Positions 7,233 to 15,856 of a stretch of DNA of 42,436 nt are shown piece by piece. The notes under the pieces were generated by a model, which was given only the letters and a program-made list of their open reading frames with translations, had not been told where the DNA came from and did not search any database. Every line of letters starts with the position of its first letter. Within the stretch, counting starts at the first letter, position 1. The stretch is taken from assembly GCA_030065875.1 (NCBI GenBank), contig JASJCR010000062.1:1-42436 (forward strand), given 5' to 3'. The position numbers and the translations under genes were made by a program. The DNA is from Ardenticatenaceae bacterium. Its GTDB lineage: Bacteria > Chloroflexota > Anaerolineae > Promineifilales > Promineifilaceae.

Positions 7233-9542
7233 CTAAATTTCTGTCAGCGAAATATCGATCTTGTCCGCTGCGCCGTACGTGCGGCCAAGCCACCAGTAAG
7301 TCAAACCGATCGCCACCAGCACGATCAAAATCAAAATCACTGAGTAAGCCGCAGCGGTGCTCATTCCCCCCTGCTCAACTTCGCTCAAAATCCAGACGGT
7401 CAAAATCGGCCACTCGGCCGTGGTCAGAAAAATGATGGCCGACAGGCTGGTCATGTGACGGGCGAAGGCAAAAATCAGGCCGGCGATAAAGGCAGGCAAT
7501 ATCAGCGGCAGGGTGATGTGGCGAAATGTATACTGAGCGTCGGCCCCCAGGCTGTTAGATGCCTCTTCGATAGCCGGGTCAATTTGCTGCAGCGCGGCCA
7601 CCCCGGCCCGGACGGAGGCGGGCAAACTGCGTACCGCATAGGCGGCGATGACGATATATGGGGTCCCGATCAGAGCCAGCGGTTCCCCCCAGAAGGTCAG
7701 CGCGGCCGCCAGCGACAAAATACCAAAGGTCAGCCATGGCCGTATCGTCTCCGCCGCCCGCCGCACGATAAAGATACCGGCCACCAAATACGTGTAGCCC
7801 AGCATGGCCATTGTCGGCCTGGTAAAGACGGTAATCATGCTGCTGGATTTGGTGATGAGTTTTGAAAGAAATCCGCCCCCCAGCGACCTTCCCCACACGG
7901 CCAGCGGCCGGGTGACCAGCGGGCTCAAATTGTAAATGAGGAGCAGCGCCGCCATCACCAGCAGCGCTCCCACGACAACGCGGCGCTGACCGGGCGGCGT
8001 GGCGCGCCAGGCCACGGCCGCCAGCAGCAAAAAACCGCCCATGATGATAAAGCGCCAGCCGTCTTCATGCAGCCCCAGCTGGTCAAACAGCCAGTTAAAT
8101 CCCAGGGCCAGCATCGTACCCCCAACCAGTAAAAGGAACCGGCCGCGGGTTTCTTTGATACCGCTTTGCGCCAGGTAAAACGCCAGCAAAACAAAGACGA
8201 TAATGACCACTGCTAAAGGGGCCTGGACAAAGGCGATGATGTATCCAATCCCTAAAATTGTGCCCGGTACGGCTCCACCCAGATTAGAGATGAAGTCAAG
8301 CGCCTGCTTTCCGGCAAACACTTTGCGCACGACGAGAAAAGCGATCACCATCCCTATAATGCCGGCAATTGGCGTGGCCACGGCCGACAAGAAGGTCGTC
8401 GACAAAATGGCGTTCATGCCCCGCGTGAGCGCATCCCCGTAGTGGGTTAAATTGAGGGTGTTGTTGATCCCCCACAGGGTGGTCAGGGACCCAACGACAA
8501 TCGATAAGTAGAGGCTCAGCACCAGAATGAGAACCAAAACGGTGGCGACAATAAAGCTCCAGCGAATCAGCGGTTCCTTGACAAAATTGGCCCCGCCCGT
8601 TGGCTTGCCGGTCACCGCCACGTAAGACCGGCGGCTGACGTAATAGTGCTGCAGCAGAAAAACCGTCAGGGTGGGTAAAAGCAGAACCAGCGACAGAGCG
8701 GCCCCCCGCTGCTGGTCAAAAAGACCGTTGATTGAGAGAAAAATCTCGACCGACAGCACGGTTCGATTGCCGCCCAACAGCAGCGGATTGCCCAGATCAG
8801 CCAGGGATTCAACAAAAAGCAGTAAAAATGAACCGGCCATCCCTGGAATGAGCAGCGGCAGGGTGACGGTGCGGAATATGTGAAATTTGCTTGCTCCCAG
8901 GCTTAGCGCCGCTTCTTCAATCGAAGGGTCGAGCCGCTCCAGCATCGCCCGAATGATCAAATAGGCAACCGGAAAAAAGGTAATAATCTGCACAAAAACC
9001 AGCCCGTCAATCCCATAGATATCGTTCATCCCCTGAATGAAGCGAATGCCCAATATTTGGCGGGTCACCAGACCGGAACGGCCAAAAAGCAAAATGGTGG
9101 CGATGGCAATGGCAAAAGGGGGTGAAATGGTTGGCAGCAGCGTCAACACATGCCAGTAGCGGGCACCGGGCATGTTGCAGCGGACCATGGTGTAGGCAAA
9201 AATAAAACCGAGCAGGGTCCCACCAGCGGCCGTGGCCAATCCCATCATCATCGTATCCCGCAATACACCCCAATTGTAGGCTCGATAAACTGGATCAAAG
9301 TAGCGAGCAAAATATTTAAAGCTGACCTGACCGGTATCAAGCTCAAAAAAACCCTGCCAGACAACTCTCAGAAGCGGATAGGCGATAAAAAGAAGAACAA
9401 ATATGCCCACAAGCAGCAGTCCGATGGCCAAAATGGGGTCACGGCCGATCAGCCTGATTTCCTGGTAGCGACGCCAGAGCGTTCGCCAGACGCGCGACTG
9501 CGGGGGTGCCGGCGCAACAGAAATTTTTTCTGTTTGGTTCAT
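7233..9542 (-). CDS. Fused ABC permease (FbpB/AfuB type) with an extra hydrophobic insertion
   Basis: 769 residues carrying two permease halves. Each half has an EAA loop for ATPase docking: IEEAALSLGASKFHIF at about 208-223 and IEEASNSLGADAQYTF at about 658-673. FbpB/AfuB relatives are usually about 500-700 residues. Here roughly 180 residues (about 442-620), containing several strongly hydrophobic stretches, lie inside the second permease domain between AFVQAPLAVVII and ALIGTPYIVIAAYAVRSLP. The protein forms the channel of the importer with the ATPase downstream and the lipoprotein upstream. The ribosome site is weak (GGGACC). The gene is separated from the binding-protein gene by a structured 268-bp spacer, which may lower permease expression relative to the binding protein. 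Confidence 0.9.
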   Translation of the reverse strand: MNQTEKISVAPAPPQSRVWRTLWRRYQEIRLIGRDPILAIGLLLVGIFVLLFIAYPLLRVVWQGFFELDTGQVSFKYFARYFDPVYRAYNWGVLRDTMMMGLATAAGGTLLGFIFAYTMVRCNMPGARYWHVLTLLPTISPPFAIAIATILLFGRSGLVTRQILGIRFIQGMNDIYGIDGLVFVQIITFFPVAYLIIRAMLERLDPSIEEAALSLGASKFHIFRTVTLPLLIPGMAGSFLLLFVESLADLGNPLLLGGNRTVLSVEIFLSINGLFDQQRGAALSLVLLLPTLTVFLLQHYYVSRRSYVAVTGKPTGGANFVKEPLIRWSFIVATVLVLILVLSLYLSIVVGSLTTLWGINNTLNLTHYGDALTRGMNAILSTTFLSAVATPIAGIIGMVIAFLVVRKVFAGKQALDFISNLGGAVPGTILGIGYIIAFVQAPLAVVIIVFVLLAFYLAQSGIKETRGRFLLLVGGTMLALGFNWLFDQLGLHEDGWRFIIMGGFLLLAAVAWRATPPGQRRVVVGALLVMAALLLIYNLSPLVTRPLAVWGRSLGGGFLSKLITKSSSMITVFTRPTMAMLGYTYLVAGIFIVRRAAETIRPWLTFGILSLAAALTFWGEPLALIGTPYIVIAAYAVRSLPASVRAGVAALQQIDPAIEEASNSLGADAQYTFRHITLPLILPAFIAGLIFAFARHMTSLSAIIFLTTAEWPILTVWILSEVEQGGMSTAAAYSVILILIVLVAIGLTYWWLGRTYGAADKIDISLTEI

Positions 9543-9567
9543 GGTTGGTCCCGACTTTTAAAATAAA

Positions 9568-9802
9568 GCCACGGATTAGGAAGTTCAAAGTTTATAGACC
9601 GTGTTTAAAAAGCCCCTTTAGATAGCTGCTGTGGTCGGTGTCCTCACTGAACCACGCAGCGGCACGGTCAGAGACCGGCCGCAGCAACCATATAGGTCGT
9701 GGTGTTTTTAAACACTTTCTAAAAAGTGAAAAGAAAGACAACTCTCTGAAGCGTACTACTTCTCTCTTTTAACTTTATACTTATCAATACTTAATCCGTG
9801 GC
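9568..9802. repeat. Nested inverted-repeat element between binding-protein and permease genes
   Basis: Outer arms GCCACGGATTA (9568-9578) and TAATCCGTGGC (9792-9802) are perfect complements. Middle arms GTGTTTAAAAA (9601-9611) and TTTTTAAACAC (9705-9715) are also perfect. An inner stem GCTGCTGTGGT (9625-9635) pairs with ACCACGCAGC (9651-9660) with one bulged base. The element fills nearly the whole intergenic gap of an operon, as REP elements do between malE and malF, and the outer arm shares the CACGGATT core of the 3437 hairpin. Confidence 0.65.
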
Positions 9803-9810
9803 CAAACAGC

Positions 9811-10845
9811 TTACTCTTTCAGCTGATCCGCATTGGCAATTTCATTGGTAAAGCGATCGACAAAGTCCGATTTGCTTTCACCGCAGAATTGAAAATCGTA
9901 GTCAATCAGGTTCACTTCCAGGAGTTCCGGCATCGAGGCACTGGCCCCATTGACGGTCGGGGCCTGAAAGGCATTGTATTTTGGTCCCAGTTCCTGGGTA
10001 GCCGGCTCGAGCGCCCAATCAAACCACTTTTGCGCGGCGTCGAGATGGGCTGCACCCTTGATTATCCCCATGCCGCCGATCTCATAACCGGTCCCTTCTT
10101 CGGGGAAGGTCAACACCAGGGGAGCGCCATCCTGAATTTGGGCCACAATATCATGGGAAAAGACGATCCCCACGGCCGCCTCACCCTGACCCACAAAGCG
10201 GGCCGGAGCGGAGCCGCTCTTCGTAAACTGGTTAACCTGGCCGGCATAGGTGCGCAAATAATCCCACCCGGGTTCTTCTCCACGCATCTGCAAAATGGTG
10301 CAGAGAGCGGTGTAAGATGTACCTGAGCTTGATGGATGGGCAACCATGAGCTGGTCGGCAAATTCCGGCTTTAATAAATCATCCCAGCTGGTGGGCGGCT
10401 CCAGACCTGGATTCTCATCGAGGAAGGTCTGGTTGGTCGCAAATCCCAATGACCCTACATAAATACCAACCCATTGATTGTCAGGATCACGCATCAGCGC
10501 CGGATCCTTGATGTTATCCAGGTTGGGAGAGTCGTAAGCTTCAAGCAGCCCCTCTTCCTTGGCAGCAATAAAACTGTCGATTGGGCCACCCCACCAGATG
10601 TCAAATTGGGGGTTCTCTTGTTCGTTGCGCAAACGGGTTAAAGATTCTCCACTCGACATGCGAACAAAATTAACCGTGATTTCGGGAAAAGCAGCTTCGA
10701 ACTCAGCTTTCATACCCTCACACCATTCCACCTGGGGTGTGCACAGCAGGTTGAGCTCGGTGCTTCCCGTTTCTTGCTGGCAGGCGGTCACCAGCAGCAA
10801 AAGGGCGCCAATCAACACCATGAAGCGCGGTATCACCTTAGACAT
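9811..10845 (-). CDS. ABC transporter substrate-binding lipoprotein, family 1 (AfuA/FbpA-like)
   Basis: 344 residues. The start is well supported by AAAGGAGGAAAC. The signal peptide ends in a lipobox (LLVTAC, Cys at about residue 21), so the protein should be lipid-anchored outside the membrane. The mature part begins ELNLLCTPQVEWCEGM and has the PTSWDDLLKPEFADQL and GTGYEIGGMGIIKGA segments typical of Fe(III)/AfuA-type family 1 binding proteins. I do not see the adjacent Tyr-Tyr pair of classical FbpA ferric-binding proteins. A sugar phosphate or another small anion is therefore as likely as iron. First gene of the leftward uptake operon and divergent from the PLP-enzyme gene. Confidence 0.88.
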   Translation of the reverse strand: MSKVIPRFMVLIGALLLLVTACQQETGSTELNLLCTPQVEWCEGMKAEFEAAFPEITVNFVRMSSGESLTRLRNEQENPQFDIWWGGPIDSFIAAKEEGLLEAYDSPNLDNIKDPALMRDPDNQWVGIYVGSLGFATNQTFLDENPGLEPPTSWDDLLKPEFADQLMVAHPSSSGTSYTALCTILQMRGEEPGWDYLRTYAGQVNQFTKSGSAPARFVGQGEAAVGIVFSHDIVAQIQDGAPLVLTFPEEGTGYEIGGMGIIKGAAHLDAAQKWFDWALEPATQELGPKYNAFQAPTVNGASASMPELLEVNLIDYDFQFCGESKSDFVDRFTNEIANADQLKE

Positions 10846-10967
10846 GTTTCCTCCTTTTTTGTAGGCAAGTAATGGGGTTTTTTAAAACGTAAGGAAAGTA
10901 TAAACTATTTTTGGATGATCTTTGTCATGAGTAACAACGTCAACTGTCATTTTTAAGCGGTGAATGG

Positions 10968-10996
10968 TTAAATTAAACATCCCCAACCGCTATAAT
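10968..10996 (+). promoter_or_regulatory. Candidate sigma70-type promoter for the PLP-enzyme gene
   Basis: A perfect TATAAT (10991-10996) with a weak TTAAAT (10968-10973) 17 bp upstream. It leaves a leader of about 120 nt before the ATG at 11125. It lies in the 279-bp divergent spacer. No known riboswitch pattern was recognised in the leader. Confidence 0.4.
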
Positions 10997-11124
10997 GAAT
11001 TGTAAATCAGACTCCAGCCTTTGCACCACGATAGTTAAAAATTTATCGGTTAAATGCGGTCCTCAGGTTAACAGACCACCGCTTTATTTAGCTTCTACAA
11101 ACCGTTTGCCCAAGGAGACCTCCC

Positions 11125-12366
11125 ATGACCCACGATCATCCCCAAGACATTCAAGATTATCTTGTTTTTGGCGAGTACGGCGGTGTCAATCCGTCGGTCA
11201 CCGACTCTTCGACTTTTACCTTTTTAGATCCGGCAACGATGTCGGAGCTGTTTGAACATGAAATTGAGGGGTGTTTTCTCTACTCGCGCCACTGGAATCC
11301 GACCAACAAAGCGTTGGCCGACGCTTTGGCGTTAATGGAAAGCAGCGAAGCCGCCCAGGTGACCGCCTCCGGCATGGCGGCCATCAGCTGTACCCTGCTG
11401 CAGCTTTGCCAACAGGGTGATGAGATTATAAGCGGCCGCACGATTTACGGCGGCACGCACGCCTTGCTCAACCATTTTTTGCCGCGCTTTGGCGTGTATT
11501 CAACGTTTGTTGATATTTTGGATCCAGCGGCCGTGATCAAAGCCATCACCCCCCGAACCAGGGTCATTTTCTGCGAATCGGTTAGCAATCCTCTCCTGGA
11601 GGTGGCTGATATTCCCACCTTAAGCCGGATTGCCCGACAGCACAATTTAACCCTCGTTGTCGATAATACCTTTAGCCCCCTGATTATCTCACCCATAGAG
11701 CTAGGGGCGGATGTGGTTGTCCACAGCCTGACTAAGTACATCAACGGCACCAGCGATACCGTGGCCGGGGCGATCTGTGCTTCAAAAGCGTTTATTGATC
11801 AGCTCGTTGACGTTCACAGCGGCGCCACAATGCTTCTCGGCCCGGTGCTCGACAGCTTCCGTGCAGCCAGCATTCTCAAAAACCTCCACAGCTTGCACAT
11901 TCGCATGAAGCAGCACAGTCTCAATGCCCGATACCTGGCGGAATGTCTTCAAACAGTGGGGTTAACAATCCATTATCCCGGGCTGCCCGATCACCCGCAG
12001 CACGAGCGGATGACCCGTCTGATGAACCCTGACTTTGGCTACGGGGGGATGTTGACCATCAATATGGGCAGCAAGGAAAAAGCGGATGAGCTGATGGTGC
12101 GCATGCAAGACGCAAAAGTCGGTTATCTGGCCGTCAGTCTCGGTTTTTTCAAAACCCTGTTTAGCGCGCCCGGCAGCAGCACTTCTTCTGAAATTCCTGC
12201 GGCAGAGCAGGAAGCGATGGGGCTGAGTGATGGATTGGTACGCATGTCGGTTGGTTTAGATCACAACATCGAATGCAGCTTCGGCCGGATCTACCGCTGC
12301 CTGCAGGAGATGGGTGAAGTGACGGAAAGAGAAAAACGATCACTTGAACTTCCGGTAGCTGCTTGA
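11125..12366 (+). CDS. Cys/Met metabolism PLP-dependent enzyme (cystathionine-synthase/methionine-lyase fold)
   Basis: 413 residues; AAGGAG lies 10 bp before the start. Family marks are YSRHWNPT (53-60, phosphate-contacting Tyr and Arg), SGMAAI (82-87), the Asp that pairs with the cofactor in VVDNTFSPL (Asp180), and the PLP lysine in HSLTKYINGTSD (Lys204). Members catalyse gamma- or beta-replacement or elimination on cysteine, homocysteine or methionine derivatives (cystathionine gamma-synthase, methionine gamma-lyase, O-acetylhomoserine sulfhydrylase). The sequence does not separate these; methionine gamma-lyase-like is possible. It stands apart from other sulfur genes, upstream of a GNAT gene. 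Confidence 0.88.
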   Translation: MTHDHPQDIQDYLVFGEYGGVNPSVTDSSTFTFLDPATMSELFEHEIEGCFLYSRHWNPTNKALADALALMESSEAAQVTASGMAAISCTLLQLCQQGDEIISGRTIYGGTHALLNHFLPRFGVYSTFVDILDPAAVIKAITPRTRVIFCESVSNPLLEVADIPTLSRIARQHNLTLVVDNTFSPLIISPIELGADVVVHSLTKYINGTSDTVAGAICASKAFIDQLVDVHSGATMLLGPVLDSFRAASILKNLHSLHIRMKQHSLNARYLAECLQTVGLTIHYPGLPDHPQHERMTRLMNPDFGYGGMLTINMGSKEKADELMVRMQDAKVGYLAVSLGFFKTLFSAPGSSTSSEIPAAEQEAMGLSDGLVRMSVGLDHNIECSFGRIYRCLQEMGEVTEREKRSLELPVAA

Positions 12367-12447
12367 CAACATTAAGCTGGCGGCGACGGCTTATACATAT
12401 CGCAAGATTGGTCATGGAACCGGCCACGCACTCGAGGGAGAAAATCG

Positions 12448-13374
12448 ATGAAGTTAAAGATGCGTCCTTACCAAAGTGAAGATGATTACTGGCGGATGCG
12501 CGCGTTTCTGCGCGATTTATTTCTCCACAACGGCCGACGCGAATGGAGTTGGCAGCCGGCTCGCCTGGATTACTGGCGCTGGCACGGGGTAGCGAACCTC
12601 AATCAAGGCCCTTTAACCAAAAAAGTTTTTTTATGGCAATCGGCCGATTGCCACATTTACGCCATTCTCAATGCGGAAGGTGCGGGATACGCTTATCTGC
12701 AGATCCACCCGGCCGCCCACTCCCGTCAGCTGCTGGAAGAAATGATTAATGTTGCCGAGACCCGGCTCTCGCCATCCACCGCCAATGGCGGCCGGCAGCT
12801 GCGTGTGGTCACGCCGGCTCACGATCAATTCATACCGAAAATTCTGATGCAGCGCGGCTACCATCAACTCCCACACCGAGAATATTATCACGCCCGGCGG
12901 CTAGATCGACCGCCGGTTGGGCGGCCGCTGCCGGCCGGTTTTTCCATTCGGGCGCTGGCGGGTGAATCGGAGCTGCCGGCTCGCAGCTGGCTATCGTGGC
13001 GGGCGTTCCATCCTGATGAGCCAGATGAAAAATATGACGGCTGGGAATGGTACAAAAATATCCAGGCCGCTCCCCTTTATCGTCAAGACCTCGACCTGGT
13101 CGTTGCCGCACCAAACGGTGAGCTGGCCGCGTTTGCCACAATGTGGCTCGATGATGAAACCCGATGCGGGGTATTTGAACCGGTTGGCACCCATCCGGAT
13201 TATCAGCGGCGCGGTTTGGGCAGCGCCTTACTCACAGAAGGGATGCGTCGGCTGCGTGAGCAGGGAGCGACCCTGGCCACAGTGGGATCTGGCGCACCCG
13301 GGGCATGTGCTTTTTATGAGTCGCTTGGTTTGAAGGTGCGAGATCAGGCCCACTATTGGGAACATCATCGATAA
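12448..13374 (+). CDS. GNAT family N-acetyltransferase, probably two-domain
   Basis: 308 residues; GAGGGAGAAAATCG precedes the ATG. The C-terminal half holds a clear acetyl-CoA motif: GVFEPVGTHPDYQRRGLGSA (Q/RxxGxG/A loop), then a helix, and ends with GACAFYESLGLKV. The N-terminal half (LKMRPYQSEDDYWRMRAFL) begins like a second, degenerate GNAT fold, and the length is about twice that of a single domain. It transfers an acyl group to an amine; acceptor unknown. It lies 81 bp after the PLP-enzyme gene on the same strand and may be co-transcribed with it. Confidence 0.85.
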   Translation: MKLKMRPYQSEDDYWRMRAFLRDLFLHNGRREWSWQPARLDYWRWHGVANLNQGPLTKKVFLWQSADCHIYAILNAEGAGYAYLQIHPAAHSRQLLEEMINVAETRLSPSTANGGRQLRVVTPAHDQFIPKILMQRGYHQLPHREYYHARRLDRPPVGRPLPAGFSIRALAGESELPARSWLSWRAFHPDEPDEKYDGWEWYKNIQAAPLYRQDLDLVVAAPNGELAAFATMWLDDETRCGVFEPVGTHPDYQRRGLGSALLTEGMRRLREQGATLATVGSGAPGACAFYESLGLKVRDQAHYWEHHR

Positions 13375-13494
13375 ATCACGGATGATTAAATTTTACTAAG
13401 GTTGTGGCCTTATTGGACAGCCAAAATATGCAAGTTGATAAATTAATTGGGTAATAGCTTCCAAAGCTGCAGTGAGCCGCTAGTTGCAAACACC

Positions 13495-13630
13495 CTGTCA
13501 TTCTGAACGGAGTGAAGAATCTCGTCAAGCTTCACATAATAATGACTGATTTGTAGAGGGAAAGGCCTATTTTTGGCCACCTTCACCTTCATGCAAGTTG
13601 ACGGGATCCCTCGCTCCACTCGGGATGACA
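13495..13630. repeat. MITE-like element, copy 1
   Basis: Starts CTGTCATTCTGAACGGAGTG and ends CTCGGGATGACA, so the TGTCAT and ATGACA termini are inverted. The internal GAAGAATCTC and CAAGCTTCA are shared with the element at 15604-15775. It occupies the centre of a 358-bp gene-free stretch (13375-13732) in which nothing else recognisable was seen. The two copies bracket the genes at 13733-15528. Confidence 0.65.
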
Positions 13631-13732
13631 AGGGTCCGAAAACGAGTGCAAAAGTAAATGAATCTATTTCCCTGTCAACTTTCATAATTCATCGGAAAGA
13701 TCATGAGGTATTGGTTTTTAGGAGGTGTAACC

Positions 13733-13969
13733 ATGAGGTATCGCGTACATCGTTTTCAACTGCGCATGACGCGCGATCAGGACAGACTAGAGGAGTTTCT
13801 AAATAGACTTGAAGGAGAGGTGGTCACCATTATTCCCAATGTGGTTCCCGTTCCAGCAACATATGTCGATTTTGTGCTGATTGTGGAGCGTCTTTTTTCC
13901 GAAAAAACGCCGGTGAATGATGAGCTGTCCAGTATCGAGCACAGCGACCTGGCGGCCGTCAAGGGATAA
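13733..13969 (+). CDS. Small hypothetical protein, 78 residues
   Basis: Not recognised. The start at 13733 is favoured over an in-frame ATG at 13703 because a strong AGGAGGTG lies 5-6 bp upstream. The N-terminus is basic (MRYRVHRFQLRMTRDQDRLE), followed by a beta-rich segment (VVTIIPNVVPVPATYVDFVLIVERL) and an acidic tail. There is no membrane segment or signal peptide. It resembles short DUF4177-type soluble proteins only in general character. It is directly followed (5 bp) by a small membrane protein gene, suggesting a two-gene unit. The strong ribosome site argues that it is real. Confidence 0.6.
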   Translation: MRYRVHRFQLRMTRDQDRLEEFLNRLEGEVVTIIPNVVPVPATYVDFVLIVERLFSEKTPVNDELSSIEHSDLAAVKG

Positions 13970-13974
13970 ACCAG

Positions 13975-14196
13975 ATGGATCAAAAAACACCAGAAACCCG
14001 CTTTATGGAATTTGGGATTTCATTAGGATTGCTGTTGGGGGCCGCTGTGGGAATTACCCTGTGGCTGTTGACCGAGCAATTTGTCTTCTTTCCCATTTTT
14101 GTTGGTTCAGGATTAACGGTGGGTGTGGCCGTCGGCGCTTCTATCGATCAACAAATTGAGGATGAGGAAAAGAAAAATCGAAGAATCAACAGGTAA
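13975..14196 (+). CDS. Small two-helix membrane protein, 73 residues
   Basis: Not recognised by family. AAGGGA lies about 8 bp before the start. Two hydrophobic segments (FGISLGLLLGAAVGITLWLL and FPIFVGSGLTVGVAVGASI) are separated by a short turn. They are rich in small residues and followed by a highly charged tail (DQQIEDEEKKNRRINR). This glycine-rich hairpin suggests an integral membrane protein with both ends on the same side. It is probably translated with the 78-residue protein just upstream. Function unknown. Confidence 0.55.
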   Translation: MDQKTPETRFMEFGISLGLLLGAAVGITLWLLTEQFVFFPIFVGSGLTVGVAVGASIDQQIEDEEKKNRRINR

Positions 14197-14298
14197 CTGC
14201 TCCTGTGACAGACATTTACTGACGGATCACCCAAGCTCTTAGGGCAGCAGCCTGCTGCGTCCTTACACGATGTGGTTTTTCCTCGATAGGTTGGTTTA

Positions 14299-14359
14299 TT
14301 AGCCAAATTCGCGCGAATTCAGCTATCGTATTAGCCAAATTCGCGCGAATTTGGCTAAT
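14299..14359. promoter_or_regulatory. Tandem palindromes upstream of the AAA/DUF4143 gene
   Basis: A perfect 30-bp palindrome occupies 14330-14359; its left half is ATTAGCCAAATTCGC. A near copy at 14299-14325 shares the first 22 bases and then diverges in its right arm. The perfect copy ends 17 bp before the ATG at 14377, where an operator or a site recognised by the encoded protein would lie. On RNA it would be a 15-bp stem with no free loop, so a DNA-level role (dimeric protein site) is more natural. Confidence 0.6.
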
Positions 14360-14376
14360 TTGGTAAACTTAAGGGT

Positions 14377-15528
14377 ATGTTTATCCCTAGGCAAATTCAA
14401 AGTAAATTGGTTTCGGAAATTCAAGACGGCCGCAAAGTTGTCTTGTTATTTGGCGCTAGGCAGGTTGGAAAAACGACGCTCATTCACCATATACTCAACG
14501 ATACCTCATACCGCATGTTAATCATTAATGCCGATGAATTACGCTTCGTCGATACGTTAGCCAGCCGAGATTTACGTCAATTACAAGATTTAACGGGGGG
14601 GTATGATCTAATTTTTATTGATGAGGCACAGCGAATTCCAGAAATCGGTATCAATTTAAAGTTGATGGCCGATAATTTCCCAAATTTACGCATTATTGCT
14701 ACGGGATCATCGTCTTTGCACTTAGCCAGCAAAACTCGTGAACCATTAACCGGCAGAGCGTGGACCCACACGCTCTACACGATCGCCATCTCTGAATTGA
14801 CGGGTCATTATAATCGATTTGAACTATCCGATATGCTTTCGGAAAGGTTAATTTATGGCAGTTATCCGGAAATATTCTCAATCGAGGGCAGGGAGGCTAA
14901 ACAAGATTACTTACGCAACCTGACAGCCAGTTATCTTTATAAGGATATTTTGGAAATTGGGAATATTCGTCATTCGCAAAAGTTACGAGATTTGCTCAGG
15001 TTATTGGCGTTTCAAATCGGCCAGGAGGTTTCTTTAAATGAGTTAGGCACCCAGCTAAGCATGAGCAAAGATACCGTAGCCAGCTACATCGATTTATTAG
15101 AGCAGTCTTTTGTGATCTTTCGTCTGAGCGGTTTTAGTCGCAATCTGAGAAAAGAGGTCAGCAAAAAAGATAAAATTTTCTTTTGGGATGTTGGCGTGCG
15201 CAATACGATAATTGGTAATCTGAATCCAATAACACAGCGTCAGGATATTGGCCAGCTGTGGGAAAATTTTATGATCAGTGAGCGGCGCAAATTGTTAACC
15301 AATCAAGGTGCTTTGGGCAATGTTTATTTTTGGCGTACATATACCGGAGCTGAGATTGACCTGGTTGAGGAAAGAGCCGGTCAACTTACGGCTTTTGAGT
15401 ATAAATGGGGAAATAAAAAGGTCCGCGTACCTCAAACATTCCTTGATACATATCCTTCAGCAACCTTCAAGGTTGTTACACCCAAAAATTTTATCGACCA
15501 CGTCACGATCATTGATCAAACGCAATAG
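14377..15528 (+). CDS. AAA ATPase with C-terminal DUF4143 domain
   Basis: 383 residues. Walker A is GARQVGKT (26-33) and Walker B is LIFIDEAQR (78-86), followed by a sensor-like LRIIATGSSSL. A winged-helix-like middle follows (LSMSKDTVASYIDLLEQSFVIFRL). The C-terminal DUF4143 region has GAEIDLVEE then FEYKW, the Asp/Glu-x-Lys arrangement of a PD-(D/E)xK-like fold. Proteins of this type are widespread, often patchily distributed, and of uncertain function; links to mobile DNA or toxin-like systems have been suggested. Base composition looks more AT-rich than its neighbours, and the gene is flanked by two related repeat elements, both consistent with acquisition. The start at 14377 has only a weak ribosome site (AAGGG). 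Confidence 0.88.
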   Translation: MFIPRQIQSKLVSEIQDGRKVVLLFGARQVGKTTLIHHILNDTSYRMLIINADELRFVDTLASRDLRQLQDLTGGYDLIFIDEAQRIPEIGINLKLMADNFPNLRIIATGSSSLHLASKTREPLTGRAWTHTLYTIAISELTGHYNRFELSDMLSERLIYGSYPEIFSIEGREAKQDYLRNLTASYLYKDILEIGNIRHSQKLRDLLRLLAFQIGQEVSLNELGTQLSMSKDTVASYIDLLEQSFVIFRLSGFSRNLRKEVSKKDKIFFWDVGVRNTIIGNLNPITQRQDIGQLWENFMISERRKLLTNQGALGNVYFWRTYTGAEIDLVEERAGQLTAFEYKWGNKKVRVPQTFLDTYPSATFKVVTPKNFIDHVTIIDQTQ

Positions 15529-15603
15529 ACGGAAATTGAGAATTGAACAGGGCAAGTGGATTTCCATATCCAAACCTGAGGAATATTACGGGTCCCGAAC
15601 CAC

Positions 15604-15775
15604 CTGTCATTCTGAACGAAGCGCAGCGGCGTGAAGAATCTCACCAAGCTTCAATAAGAAAAGAACAGATTTGGAGAGGTGCAAACCCATTCTTACCCAT
15701 CCTCGCCTTCCTGCTAGTGGATAGGATCCTTCGCGAAGCCTGTCCTGAGCGAAGTCGAAGGGCTCAGGATGACAG
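15604..15775. repeat. MITE-like element, copy 2
   Basis: Starts CTGTCATTCTGAACGAAGCG and ends GGCTCAGGATGACAG, with inverted termini. The internal GAAGAATCTC, CAAGCTTCA and GATTTGGAGAGG resemble copy 1 at 13495-13630, and TCCTTCGCGAAG gives an internal stem. It makes up most of a 328-bp gene-free stretch (15529-15856); the rest shows nothing recognisable. Confidence 0.65.
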
Positions 15776-15856
15776 GGGGTTCGAGGACGATGAATCGGGT
15801 TAAGGATCTCGTTATCCGATTGATTTTTAAAACTTCATAGGAAATGTGAGGTGTGC

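Noticed and set aside
9811..10845. Naming the binding protein FbpA (ferric iron)
   Set aside because: The adjacent tyrosines used for ferric binding were not found, so the substrate was left open.
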